A DNA stretch of 64,000 nt from Bremia lactucae (GCF_004359215.1 NC_090619.1:5341619-5405618); one strand, 5' to 3'; numbered from the stretch's first letter, positions 22,011 to 32,060 are shown. Made by a program: numbers and translations. The notes: a model not told the origin generated them from the sequence alone.

Positions 22011-23165
22011 ATGAAAAATCTGCGCTGGCTCATCGCTCTCTTGGGTATGACTTTGCTGACCATCATCGAGACCAAAAGCGTCGAAACTCCAAGTTCCAAT
22101 ACGAACATCCAAGCTTATGGACGCTTGAGGCTGCTCACGTCGTCAACTTCGCATCCAGCGCAAACTCTCACCGAGGAGAGGTCAATAGGAATTCTTGGAA
22201 AAGTACGAGAAATGGCTGACCAATTGCTCGAGGATTTGACGCCGTATTTTTGGCGTTCAGTGAGTCTGGAGAAGGAAAATATACCTCAACCAGTAGCATC
22301 TGACCCCGCGGAGAAGATCAAGGCCGCTATCGATCAAGAGGCCCTTGCACGAACGACTGATGCAGAAAGTATCAGCGATTCTGTCAGTAAGCTCCAAGCT
22401 GGCCAGCCATTGACTCATTTTGAAACGAAGGCATTCATAGAGATGCTTCCCATTATTCAAAAAGAAAAGGATGCTGATAACTCATATGCAGTCGTGATTA
22501 ATAGCCTTCAAGATTATCATGATGCCAAGAAGCTATTTGAAGTGCTAGATGCTGCTGAGGATGAGGAACCAACAAAGAAGGCGGCGATTGCGCTCAGAAA
22601 GGAGCTGTTTAAAGTGTTGTTTCCGTCCGATCGAACGAAAGAAGCTATTATTAGCGAACTTTTTGACCTTTATGCGATAAAAGTGACGAGTGCTGGCATC
22701 TTCAATGACCCCGCGTTCAAAGCATTCATAAAGGTCGCCTTTGATGCTGACGTGGCTCTTTTCGACATAACGAAATTCCTCTACCAGAAATTTCTCAGTG
22801 CGTATGGAACACCATCCAAAGTCGACAAGGCTATTGAAGCGGCGGTCGATAAAGATAACACACTCAATGACGTAATTGCATTAATTCAAATTGAAAGTTG
22901 GGATGCCCAGAGGTTGAATGTTGATAAAGTGGCATCCATGTTGAAGATGAATCAGCTTGATTCGTTCCCGGAATTAAGAAAGGTGAAAGCCTGGGCTACA
23001 ATGGTGTACGAGGAAAGGGATGGCAACGTTGAAGAGATTATCCCTTCACTGCGGAAATACATGACTCGAGATCAGTTGGATGCACTTTTAAAGAAGTCGA
23101 CGGATGATGATTTATACCATGACGAACTCGTCGAAAGACTAAAGACGAAGTTGGAAAGCTCCTAA
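22011..23165 (+). CDS. Secreted RXLR-like (GRLR-dEER) effector candidate
   Basis: From the second ATG the protein is 384 residues. Residues 1-20 (MKNLRWLIALLGMTLLTIIE) form a clean signal peptide. GRLR at 37-40 stands where RXLR is expected, and EER follows at 55-57. An upstream in-frame ATG at 21969 would put 14 polar residues before the hydrophobic core, so 22011 is preferred. The C-terminal part is Lys/Glu-rich and all-helical in character, with Leu-Trp-Tyr spacing reminiscent of WY/LWY modules (for example near WATMVYEERDGNVEEI), but I cannot assign units with confidence. Known family role: secreted by haustoria-forming oomycetes and acting in host cells. The host target is unknown. It lies between host genes and the repeat-rich half of the window. 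Confidence 0.82.
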   Translation: MKNLRWLIALLGMTLLTIIETKSVETPSSNTNIQAYGRLRLLTSSTSHPAQTLTEERSIGILGKVREMADQLLEDLTPYFWRSVSLEKENIPQPVASDPAEKIKAAIDQEALARTTDAESISDSVSKLQAGQPLTHFETKAFIEMLPIIQKEKDADNSYAVVINSLQDYHDAKKLFEVLDAAEDEEPTKKAAIALRKELFKVLFPSDRTKEAIISELFDLYAIKVTSAGIFNDPAFKAFIKVAFDADVALFDITKFLYQKFLSAYGTPSKVDKAIEAAVDKDNTLNDVIALIQIESWDAQRLNVDKVASMLKMNQLDSFPELRKVKAWATMVYEERDGNVEEIIPSLRKYMTRDQLDALLKKSTDDDLYHDELVERLKTKLESS

Positions 23166-24039
23166 ACGGCGCTTGAACCTTCTCATAAGCTGTTCAGCAA
23201 CATTTTGCTAGCATTGGAACTCGTGGTGTTTTCAAGCCCTAATAGTTGATCTTATTGGATGGCAACGGATGCGATCAACAGGACAGGTTGCAGCAAGATA
23301 GTAGGTGACTGGCAGCTATGCAGGAAATTCGTGCTGGAAAATCGGTTCTAGTCTTGAGAGAAGTATCGAAAAATGTCTTTGTTTGATCCATCGAATGCTT
23401 TTTAGGGCAAAACATTACCGATTAGTACGGCAAGTGCTTATAGGGAGGGAACCATTAATCTCCCCTTCGTCGTTAATATAATCACTGCAATCGGCATTCA
23501 ATAGCGTTATTATAGCTTTTCACAATGTACATAACTCCATACACACAAGAAACAAAGCGTCGCCATCGGGAATGAATCGGCAAATTGGTCTCTTTAGTCG
23601 TGGCAACCACCTGACGTAAGATTTCTTGCACACTAGCATTCCTTCCAAGGCCAGGGACCGCTATTAATGAGTCTAGTTCTGGTTGTTTCATCTTTTTATC
23701 CACTGCATTTATCAAGACCTCAGGGCGTTTCGACTTCACAAGTCTCGCCAGCGCCGCGTCTGAGCACATTAGCGGGTGTATAATCAGCTCAGAACTGAAG
23801 CACTTGATAGGATTCGCAATTTCTTGTCACAAAATACATGACATAGACCAGCGCCCAACTTAAGGTTAGAGATGCCGGTGCAAAATAGACTCGTGCTGAC
23901 GAGCTTATTGCATAAGAGAAATGATTAATGATCAGGTAGATACAAACGAGCCATTAAAGCTGGTATTTCAGCTTGGAAATTTACCAAAACCTGAGGGGGA
24001 AAAACGGTTTCCGCGCTTATTTTATTTTTTATCAGCCTA
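23166..24039. other. Effector 3' flank, mostly unassigned
   Basis: Apart from a doubtful minus-strand frame at 23482-23769, this stretch contains no recognised gene or repeat. It ends where a family A LTR begins at 24040. Confidence 0.4.
23482..23769 (-). CDS. Hypothetical ORF, 95 codons, doubtful
   Basis: The predicted protein begins MCSDAALARLVKSKRPEVL and continues with a helix-rich charged segment (NAVDKKMKQPELDSL, VQEILRQVVATTKE) before a poorer C-terminus. Its composition is more protein-like than random frames nearby, and the style resembles the C-terminal helices of oomycete effectors. There is no signal peptide and no clear family. It could be a relic exon or chance. Confidence 0.25.
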   Translation of the reverse strand: MCSDAALARLVKSKRPEVLINAVDKKMKQPELDSLIAVPGLGRNASVQEILRQVVATTKETNLPIHSRWRRFVSCVYGVMYIVKSYNNAIECRLQ

Positions 24040-24188
24040 TGCAACGGGGTGTATTGTTTCATGAAATTAACACTTAAAGGTTTTCAGCTAAAATATTAAT
24101 TAAGAGGTGAAAAATATTTGGAGAATATTACTTTACATAGTAATATTCGGAAAGCGTATCCATTGGTAGATAGAGACCATTATATCTA

Positions 24189-24907
24189 GGGAAAAGTACC
24201 AAAATACCCCTGACAAATGCAGAAAAGACGGAAATACCCCTGTACTTTTATATATGACCAAACTGCCCCTGGCTATAGCCTATAATATACACGGAAACGT
24301 TAGTAGATCACAAATTTGTAAGAATATTTAAGGATTACACCATGGGTTGTTGGGTAATTTGAATAATTCGGAATTTTTGGGGTGTGGGCGTGTGCAATGG
24401 CCAAGATCACTTTTGACAAACAGAATTAAAAATGAGCGAAGGATACCCCAGAATAGATCTCACCTTTTCCGGTTCTGTGCAAGCGCCACGATGGTAATAG
24501 CAACCACTACATAGTCTCTCCAGATGGCTTCCACGGAAAGGCATCTGAAAAGAGTAGTTTGACATTCCGTCTAGTTCCAAAAGGGATTTCCAGTTGCTTC
24601 AAGAGGAGACCGTTGATAAGCTCGTGGGTTGTAGAAGCAGAAAGGATGGCTTTCCAGTTGCCTTGGCGGTCTTTACATCGAGCGTAGTAGCCGCGTTACG
24701 GCTCGCAGGCCAGTATGACGTTGTGCTTCAAAAAATGTCCTTTTTTCGAACGAGAAAGACTCGTTAAAGTGATGTGATTATGCTGTGCGCAACGGTTTTC
24801 CGTGTTTTATATATAGGCTATAGCCAGGGGCAGTTTGGTCATATATTAAAGTACAGGGGTATTTCCGACTTTTCTGCATTTGTCAGGGGTATTTTGGTAC
24901 TTTTCCC
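24189..24907. mobile_element. Non-autonomous TIR element with 9-bp target duplication (MULE-like)
   Basis: The ends are inverted repeats of about 105 bp beginning GGGAAAAGTACCAAAATACC with only a few mismatches (24189-24295 against 24800-24907). TTATATCTA is present on both sides (24180-24188 and 24908-24916), and the LTR it entered reads straight through once the element and one copy are removed. The 9-bp duplication and long TIRs are typical of Mutator-like elements. No transposase is encoded. Confidence 0.85.
24431..24776 (+). pseudogene. Unidentified coding-like cargo inside the TIR element
   Basis: Starting at an ATG (MSEGYPRIDLTFSGS), with one frame change near 24480, the plus strand stays open for about 65 codons (CKRHDGNSNHYIVSPDGFHG, later SSWVVEAERMAFQLPW), then two adjacent stops, then a further open run. 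The minus strand is also partly open. I do not recognise the family. It may be a captured host gene fragment or a decayed element gene. Confidence 0.35.
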
Positions 24908-25215
24908 TTATATCTACTTGCTCCGCGCTCCAGTAAGCGCTGGACGCGCGCTAAGACCGAGACAGATTAGACTATAATTACATGTTTACTATTACTATAT
25001 AAGAAAGTTAGTTTAAATAGATAGAAAACAGAAAACTTAATTTTATTAAATACAATTATCTTTTAATCCTCTTTAAAGCAAGTGTTTTATAGAGAGTCTG
25101 CCTCTGCACGTACTAGTGTACGTGAAGTGACGTGAGGCACCACTCGCACTGCGGCTGTGTGAAGTGGACTTGTACCAAAGCAGTAGAAGTCGGCAGTGCC
25201 CCGTTACACCTCTAA

Positions 25216-25642
25216 TGTAACGGGGTCTATCGTTACATGAAATTAACACTTAAAGGTTGTTAATGATTACATTATCTAAAAGGTAAATAATATTTGGAGG
25301 ATATTACTTAATACAGTAATAATCAGAATTCTTATCCATAAATAGGTATAGACCATTATATCTATTTATTCCGCAGACTAATCAGCTGTAGATATAAACA
25401 AAAGAGAGAGACGGATCAGATAAGATAAGAATTCAGTTGCATGTTTAGTATTAGTTTATAATTAAGTTAGAGTTAACAGATTGAAAGAAGAGATACTTAA
25501 CTATATTAATACAGTTTTCATTTTACCCTCTTTAAGTTCGTTACCTTAAAAATAAGTCTTTCTCTGCACGTACTAGTGTACGTGAAATAACGTAAGGCAC
25601 CACTCGCAACTGAAGCAGTACAAGTCGTAGTGCCCCGTTACA
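25216..25642 (+). repeat. 5' LTR of family A copy 1
   Basis: TGTAACGGGG start, CCCCGTTACA end, 427 bp, followed by CC and the primer site. It belongs to the same family as the LTRs at 9661, 10524, 11861, 24040, 47621 and 54674. Confidence 0.9.
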
Positions 25643-25692
25643 CCTGGTGGCACTTTGTAGTCCGTCCAAGGACCACATTTCCCTCATCTAAC

Positions 25693-26462
25693 ATGCACAT
25701 ATTAGATGATAGTGGGAATACGCATCACGTTTTCCGTGAAAGCTACTCCTTTCTAAGTGATATAGAAAGGAGTGCGGTCGAACGATTGAGTTCGACCGTA
25801 GGGAACGATGCCATTTTGGCCATGATGTCCGGTTTGGACAGAGTTGCCATCCATTCAGCCATCGCCAAGTTCATACGAGATGAAGGAGAAGGTAGCCTTG
25901 ATGAATCAGCAAGGCTCCCAACAGGCAGAACTGTTGAGGCTACAACAGGTATAGACCCCTTTACCTACAGGCGTCGTCCCGAAAATCTAAAGATTGACAT
26001 CTCTAAGTATAGGGGAGTCGAAGAAGACTCCTCTTGAGATGGTTCGTCGAGTTGGATGATGCCATAAGGGTACGTCATATCGTCGACGAGCAAATGCAAG
26101 TCGCATTCGCTCAATCAAATTTGGCAGGTCGTGCCAAAACTTGTGCATTGGGCCTTAAGTTGCGCGACCCATACGTCTTTGGGTCGCTAGAGGCTTTTAA
26201 AACTCGACTCAAACAGACGTTTGAACCACCAAGGGCTGAGTTCAGAGCTCGTTCAAGCTTCTAAAACTCAAGCAAGGCAAGCGTGATGTTCACGCAAATG
26301 CTCAGCACATACGACTCTTAGCGAGTTGTATAACAAATAACCCAGTCCACGAACACACGTTGATTACGGTGTTCATGCAAGGTCTCACGGATGGTCCCGC
26401 AAAGACCCACATGCTCCGCTGGATACACTTGAAGAAGCAATATCCGTTGCGGAACAGAAGGA
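25693..26462 (+). pseudogene. Gypsy gag of family A copy 1, frameshifted
   Basis: Gag begins MHILDDSGNTHHVFRE at 25693 and runs to about 26037, then continues in another frame with RGVEEDSS and the capsid blocks AFKTRLKQTFEPPRAEFR. The order and residues match the gag at 11.0 kb. At least two frameshifts separate it from the zinc knuckle segment at 26470. Confidence 0.75.
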
Positions 26463-26469
26463 CTTTAGC

Positions 26470-26991
26470 TTGAGACAAGCTCAAGCTAGTTCGTCATCGT
26501 ATCGTCCTCCAAGACGACACGAGTTACTAGGTCCAGAACCCATGGACCTTTCTTACGTCGAAAGCGAGAAACCTCGCTTTTCGAGCAATAAGCGATTGCA
26601 GAAATGCCATCGCTGTCAAAAATTGGGACACTACGCTCATGAGTGTAGTGCCCCATGCCCAGCACCGAAAGGTACTGAACGTAATTTTGGACCGTATACC
26701 AAAAAGGGCAACGGTCGCGGTACCGATCGAGTAAAAGCGGGCCATGTAAGTGAGTCAACCTCCCCACATAGCTCTCCGACCTTCTATGTGCGAAAGGCCA
26801 CAGGAGGGTGGCGGATAGTGCACGCACTCAATAAACTGAATGCTGCAACGATACCGGCTCAAACGCCGATACCTAGAAAAGATGTAATCAAAGATGGTAT
26901 GTCTAAGAGTACGATCTTTTCGTCTATAGATCTGATGGATAGGTTTATCAAATCCTTCTGCGTGAACGGGACATCCCGTACACAGCAGTGA
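26470..26991 (+). pseudogene. Gag zinc knuckle joined directly to reverse transcriptase
   Basis: A 173-codon frame. Residues about 35-60 hold CHRCQKLGHYAHEC, a CCHC zinc knuckle. Without any protease domain it runs into VKAGHVSESTSPHSSPTFYV, the start of the Gypsy reverse transcriptase, then IPRKDVIKDGMSKSTIFSSI. Normally a retropepsin and the RT N-terminal segment lie between these. A frameshift near 26950 (within the MDGFYQIL block) ends the frame at RTQQ. The same fusion and the same frameshift occur at 42949-43470, so both come from one defective progenitor. Confidence 0.8.
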
Positions 26992-27755
26992 GCACTCCCA
27001 GTGGGATGCTCTGGGAATGGCTAGTGATGCCTCAGGGGCTTAGCAACGCCCCTGCAACATTCAACAGATGTGTAACAAATCTGTTGAGACCGGTTTGAGA
27101 ATTCGCACCGAGTTATTTTGACGAGGTATTCGTTCATAGCCGGGTCATGGACGGTAAGACGGACGTAAAAGTTCATTAAACTCACATTCGTCAGGTTCTT
27201 ACACTTATGCGAACACATAAGTTTTATGCAAATCTCAAGAAGTGTATATTCGCTGCAAACGAAATACCTTTTCTTGGGTGCATCGTCGGTAAACACGGTG
27301 TGCGCCCTGATCCCGAAAAGATCAAGGCAATGACCGACTGGCCAGTTCCAGTCGATGTCAAGTAACTTAGAAAGTTCCTTGGTTTAGCGGCGTTCTTGCA
27401 CAAGTACTCACGCAATTATGCAGAGATGACAGTACATCTCTCTCGTCTCTTGAAAAAAGACGAGAAATGGTTATGGAACGCTGATTGTCAGCGTTCATTT
27501 GAAGGAATCAAGCAAAGCTTGATGCAATCGCCCATATTGGCGATTGCGGATCAAGACAGACCATTCCATGTGGTCTGTGACGCCAGCGATTTCGCAATCG
27601 GCTGTGCGTTAATGCAATACGATACAGATGGCGCGGAGCGCGTCGTCTGTTACCAATCGCGTCAGCTGCAACCAGCTGAACGCAATTACTTAGTGCATGA
27701 CAAGGAACTCCTTGCCATAAAAAATGCATTGGCTGATTTAGGGTCTATCTCCTAG
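26992..27755 (+). pseudogene. Reverse transcriptase and RNase H part of family A copy 1
   Basis: Continuing across stops, the pieces are PSGMLWEWLVMPQGLSNAPA, an active-site block reading SYFDEVF where Y-x-D-D is expected (second Asp replaced by Glu), FLGCIVGKHGVRPDPEKIKA, FLGLAAFLHKYSRNYAEM and, in an open frame from 27396, the RNase H start RPFHVVCDASDFAIGCALMQ. In-frame stops occur after RPV, after VKVH and after VDVK. The enzyme cannot be made from this copy. Confidence 0.8.
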
Positions 27756-27840
27756 ATGATAGACCGCTCATCGCATATACGGACCATGCGTCATTACACA
27801 CGACCGTAAACAGCCCACACCTTTCGCAAAGAATGGCGAG

Positions 27841-28920
27841 GTGGCTACCTTCTTCGAGGAGTGTAGCTTCTCCGTCGAATATAAACCAGGACGACTTAAC
27901 GTCGTCACTGATGCGTTATCACGCCGACCCGATGTCGAGTCAGCAGTGCACTCCAACAGTGAAATCAATCCCACTGTTGCAACCCTCACTACGAGTATTC
28001 CGTCATCAACCTTAGTTGATGACATAAAGAAAGCCTACACAGAAGATAAGGACCTTCTATGTTTGATGGATCATTTAATGAATCCATCCGATAAATCTTT
28101 TAAAGATCTACCGGCTTTATATCGATCGTCATCCGATCGATACACAACACGTAACGGCTTATTGTATTACACAGCCGTTACCGGCGACACCCCACGTGTC
28201 GTCGTCCCGACTCACAATGATTTGCGCTTGCGCATCATGTATGAGTGTCACGATGCTCCAACAAGTGGACATCGTGGACGTGAGAAGACTTACCTCACGG
28301 TAAGTCGATACTTTTACTGGCCCCGCCAGTATCAGTTTGTGCGCAAGTACATTCGTGCTTGCGAGGTTTGTCAACGGGTGAAGCCTAGCCCTTCATCCCG
28401 TGCACCTCTTCAACCTCTACCACTTCCGGCAGAGTGTTGGCAGTCCGTATCTATGGACTTCGTCTTCGGATTTCCCGAAGACGAACACAAAAACAATGGA
28501 ATCCTTGTTTTTGTAGACAGATTCAGCAAGATGGTACACCTTGCTGCGGTACCAGAGTCGATTACGGCTCCGGGTTGTGCCCGTGTCTTTATCGACACGG
28601 TATTCAAACTCCATGGGTTACCCCGTGAATTAGTCTCGGATAGAGATCCGAGATTCACGGCGGCGTTCTGGCAATCCGTGTTCCGATCTCTCGGAACACG
28701 GCTGACTATGTCAACATCTGATCACCCGGAAACGGATGGTCAAACAGAACGCGTAAATCGCGTCCTCGAAGAGACAATTCGTGGATTTGTCTACTCTTTT
28801 ACGAGTTGGAGCGAGTTCTTGCCGATGGTAGAATTTGCCATCAATAATTCAGCGCATGCTTCTACGAAGCAAGAACCGTATTTAGTGAACGGCTTACGCC
28901 ATCAGCGCATACCCACCTAG
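27841..28920 (+). CDS. Open integrase of family A copy 1 (pol remnant)
   Basis: A 359-codon frame covers the end of RNase H (YKPGRLNVVTDALSRRPD), the zinc-binding HHCC region (GHRGREKTYLTVSRYFYW ... CEVCQRVKP) and the full integrase core: Asp in SVSMDFVFGFP, Asp in LVSDRDPRF and Glu in DGQTERVNR. It ends in INNSAHASTKQEPYLVNGLR. Known role: inserts retrotransposon cDNA into chromosomes. In an intact element this is part of the gag-pol polyprotein. Here upstream stops and the missing protease mean it is not made as such, though the core residues are conserved. Confidence 0.75.
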   Translation: MATFFEECSFSVEYKPGRLNVVTDALSRRPDVESAVHSNSEINPTVATLTTSIPSSTLVDDIKKAYTEDKDLLCLMDHLMNPSDKSFKDLPALYRSSSDRYTTRNGLLYYTAVTGDTPRVVVPTHNDLRLRIMYECHDAPTSGHRGREKTYLTVSRYFYWPRQYQFVRKYIRACEVCQRVKPSPSSRAPLQPLPLPAECWQSVSMDFVFGFPEDEHKNNGILVFVDRFSKMVHLAAVPESITAPGCARVFIDTVFKLHGLPRELVSDRDPRFTAAFWQSVFRSLGTRLTMSTSDHPETDGQTERVNRVLEETIRGFVYSFTSWSEFLPMVEFAINNSAHASTKQEPYLVNGLRHQRIPT

Positions 28921-29526
28921 TTTAAGAGTAACTTTTGTTTAAGGGGGGGGCTCGCTCGAGCAAAGACCAATCTTGCTCTTGTTTATCACGCATTGATCCA
29001 AAGGTCAATGCGAAGGATACCACTGTAAATTTGATCAACATTGAACGATAATGATATTACTGACTTTAATAATGATGCTAAAAGACTCAGTATGCACAAC
29101 AATAAATGCACTTACTAATTAGAAAAAGACATTTCCGCAGTTCGCACCTGTTGCACTGAAGACAAAACAAAACCGAGTCAGCAGGAAAATTCCTGGTAGC
29201 AAGAGAAGCAGTGGTCCGTTTCGTACATGATTCCTTCGATAATGCAGAGGATCGACAGAAACGAAACCCTGACAAAAGGAGAAGCAGATATTATTTCATT
29301 TAATGTTAATGGTTTAGTCTTATTTCCGAAGGTGAATCTACCAAAACATGTAAGAGACGGATGTGGGCAGTAAAAAGTTATTAGCCATGTATATCGGCCT
29401 TTTTTTGTACTACATCGCCAATGCAGTGCGTAAACGACCGAGCTGCTTTGAAGGATGCGTACGCATCCTACATTTTATGTCGGGCATCTCCGCTCGTACC
29501 ATCAGTATTAGGATTCTTCTGGTTTT
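28921..29526 (+). pseudogene. Integrase C-terminal tail of family A copy 1
   Basis: Broken frames continue the pol tail: a degraded DKTKES..A-type segment (about 29100-29280) and the SH3-like end (LNVNGLVLF, then MGSKKLLAMYIGLF, and a piece before SGISARTISI). It parallels 45500-45920 in copy 2. At about 29526 homology stops and opposite-strand sequence begins. Confidence 0.6.
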
Positions 29527-30290
29527 GAATTACCCGGAACAGTTTAAGGCGTCTGCCAAAGGCCGATGGTCCCGAGACAAAAATTGATAGTTTCGGGACA
29601 GAGTCTGGTTCTCTTGAACCTGACGATCCACTCGTTGCACCCTCCAAAAAAGAGATCTTTTGACGAGCTGTCACCAGCTCGTTTTGAAGGGACTGATACG
29701 TCCGTTCGTTTGCCAGTTGATCAGTCGCAACTTGCGCACAATTTTCCATTTGGTCATACCGCTAACTCGAGCCGACGGAATCGTTTGTGATCAATCTGCT
29801 CCCTTAAAAGATGGAAGGTGTAATTCAAGTCACGATATTGACGCGTGTTCGGCGAACGAAGCGAAATAATTTTCCTCCTCCCTCACAACCATTATAGGAT
29901 TCAAGTGGTGAAAAGATTTTTCCAGTTGAACGCATCTCAAATCACCGTGCGGTGGGAGGACTGAACGAGTCACCTCGTTCGTTGGTGAGGATATCCACAC
30001 TCGCATAATAGTTGGGAACCTCGTTCCCAACTGATCATGGACGTACCGGGTCTCGTCTTGCAGTACGACGAGACCCATTCTCTTTAACAGAAGATCCTTT
30101 GAAGAAATATCGTCTGCTTCCTCGACGAGCTTAGATCCATGAATTCCGCTTTTTTAGACGGAATCCATGTGCTCAAATGAAAGCATTCGGCGAGCTGTCA
30201 CCAGCTCGTTTTGAACGGACTGATGTGTCCTTTCGTTCGGCAGTTGATCAACTGCAACTTGCGCACACTTTTTAGGCTAATATTGCCCAT
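29468..30290 (-). pseudogene. Inverted Gypsy pol tail with coiled-coil coding repeats
   Basis: The minus strand reads a pol-tail fragment (30078-29830, beginning MGLVVLQDETRYVHDQLGTR) and then a heptad-rich segment (29749-29468, CAQVATDQLANERTYQSLQN). The sense-strand segment at 45.8-46.7 kb of copy 2 is its counterpart. A second copy of the coiled-coil coding stretch is at about 30190-30270. Confidence 0.55.
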
Positions 30291-30433
30291 GACGATGTAT
30301 GATTGAATGCTCATACGCAAGCGCGGGCCCAAGCGCAAGGCCGATGGAAATTAAAAATAAATCAATTAGATGACGCTATGCTCTATGCTAATCCAGCACC
30401 AATCCGTATCCTTTTAATGCCTAGCCATGTCAG

Positions 30434-30688
30434 CTAATTTTCGCTATATTTGTGTAAATGATGGCGAGACTCAACCACTTGCACAAATCCTTTTGGGTTT
30501 GTGCAAGTGGTTGAGTCTCGCCATTTTGGAGCCGGCCAATATACTATGACTTTTACCTTAGCGGGATCCACTCTAAGGCCTCGCTCCCAATAAAGCACCC
30601 TAAGAATAAAAAATTCTGCGCCAAAAATAGATTTTAATGCATTAGCATACAATTTATTTGTGCGCATACACTCGAGCACTGCTCGCAA
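30434..30688 (-). pseudogene. Reverse transcriptase fragment with internal fold-back
   Basis: The minus strand reads MRAVLECMRTNKLYANALKS, WERGLRVDPAKVKVIVYW and LHKYSEN, the end of a Gypsy RT. The FLGLA block that should follow is replaced by a perfect inverted repeat (30461-30524). Confidence 0.7.
30461..30524. repeat. Perfect 27-bp hairpin
   Basis: 30461-30487 (ATGGCGAGACTCAACCACTT...) is the exact reverse complement of 30498-30524, with a 10-nt loop TCCTTTTGGG. It lies inside the RT fragment. Confidence 0.95.
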
Positions 30689-30689
30689 A

Positions 30690-31799
30690 TGGTCTAAGTG
30701 GTTTCCACATCCGACCGACCCTACTCCGCACGACGATGGACAAAAAATGTCATTGTCATGTCGACTGCAATTGATAAGATTTTTCTATGAAAGGCAAATT
30801 GACGTCAGTCAAATAAATATGCCTGCTGGGACTCTATATTTAAAAAAAGTGGCTTAGAGCTCGCTCTCACTTAAGAAAATCATGTTTGGCAAATTTCTTC
30901 CTATTTCGTTTTGCAGTTATGTCGTAGAAATGTTTCGGAATTTTGTGTTGAAGAAATGTCGTAGAAAAAATCTTCGCTGAAGAATCGTAAAGATAATATA
31001 ACATAGTCAGAATGCGTGTGTAGAAGCCAATCAACATACAGTAAGTCACTTAGTGCGTCAATGTAGCAATTTAGGTGCGTCGATTTCGTAATTCCCTAAA
31101 ATTAGAGAATCGGTTTAGCCACATATTCGGTACCCTTGTGTTTGTTGTTATTAAATGAAAACTACAGCATATTAACAGCATAAACTATTTCCATCCCGAA
31201 ATTATACGAGGGAACTGGAGTAACGACACCCCTTCATTAAAACCTCTGTATCGATGAGAGTAGTGTAATTAAAATTACTTTCTGATAATTCATTTTGGGT
31301 AGTTCTTTTTGCAAGCCTTTACAGCTACAATAGCTCGAAGGCCTGTAAAAGGGCTTTGAGTATATGCGTATTTTTTTGTTAAAGAGCAAGATGCATATTT
31401 AACAAATACATTACGTACAAAAGCTGACAAAAACTGAAATACACGAGAATTGTGGTATGCTTGCACCCATGGTGGTACAATGCAGAACGCCGCAAAGATT
31501 CGCTTGTTGGCAAGGTAAGCAATGCACTTCTGCAGAAATTGATAGAAGCAAACGCAAAATATATCTATATTTAGCGTAAGATCCCTAAGACTAATTAATT
31601 CGCATGCGCAAGAGAGCCCTTCCGATCCTTGTTGTCTATTTTCAACTCATCTTCTCGCTCATTCTCGGCTTGCTGCGCTTTCTTATCGCTTATATGACTT
31701 GCTAACCACGTGTGAACGCGCTTAGCCTTTCCCACCTGCTAACAACATACACATTCTAACACCGCCAAACCACGACACGACTTCTTATGTGTCCACGTG
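30690..31799. other. AT-rich, no gene recognised
   Basis: No frame above about 65 codons resembles a protein. A short segment near 31240-31290 resembles the sequence at about 49840-49880, so part may be old LTR-flanking DNA. No RNA gene is seen. Confidence 0.4.
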
Positions 31800-32060
31800 T
31801 GATGGGGAGTCCCGTTAGACAATACTATTTCCTACAAGGGAAATATTTAAAACCTTTTAAACCTGTGACAGAAATTAACTAAAGAAGTACACAATTATTA
31901 TCTTTCATTGGTTTTGACCTTATAGTTCCAATATTATTCATTTTGAAATGTTGACGCAATAAGACATTAGCTCTATTGATTGATTGGTTTAACTTTTAAT
32001 CAACCCCGCCAGGTGTTTCAAGACACGATAAGGCGTCCCTCGCGGTTAAGCAGGGTCTCT
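31800..32060 (+). repeat. Family B LTR 5' fragment
   Basis: Shares with the LTRs at 49.97 and 56.1 kb the blocks CCTA(C/T)AAGGGAAA, ATTATTATC, TTGACCTTATAGTT-type and TCAACCCCGCCA. The 3' part of the LTR is not present here. Confidence 0.6.

Larger units (their letters stand above)
24040..25208 (+). repeat. Family A LTR split by a TIR element
   Basis: 24040-24188 and 24908-25208 together make one family A LTR (start TGCAACGGGG, end CCCCGTTACA). A TIR element at 24189-24907 interrupts it. No internal retrotransposon sequence follows; another family A LTR begins at 25216. I see no convincing 5-bp target duplication. Confidence 0.8.
25216..29526 (+). mobile_element. Ty3/Gypsy element, family A, copy 1
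   Basis: It comprises the 5' LTR 25216-25642, primer site 25645-25655 (TGGTGGCACTT, one change from the usual), gag, a zinc knuckle fused to RT, RNase H, an open integrase and the integrase tail to about 29526. There sequence of the opposite orientation begins. No 3' LTR is present. From 26301 to about 28105 it is nearly identical to copy 2 at 42781-44583. Confidence 0.85.
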
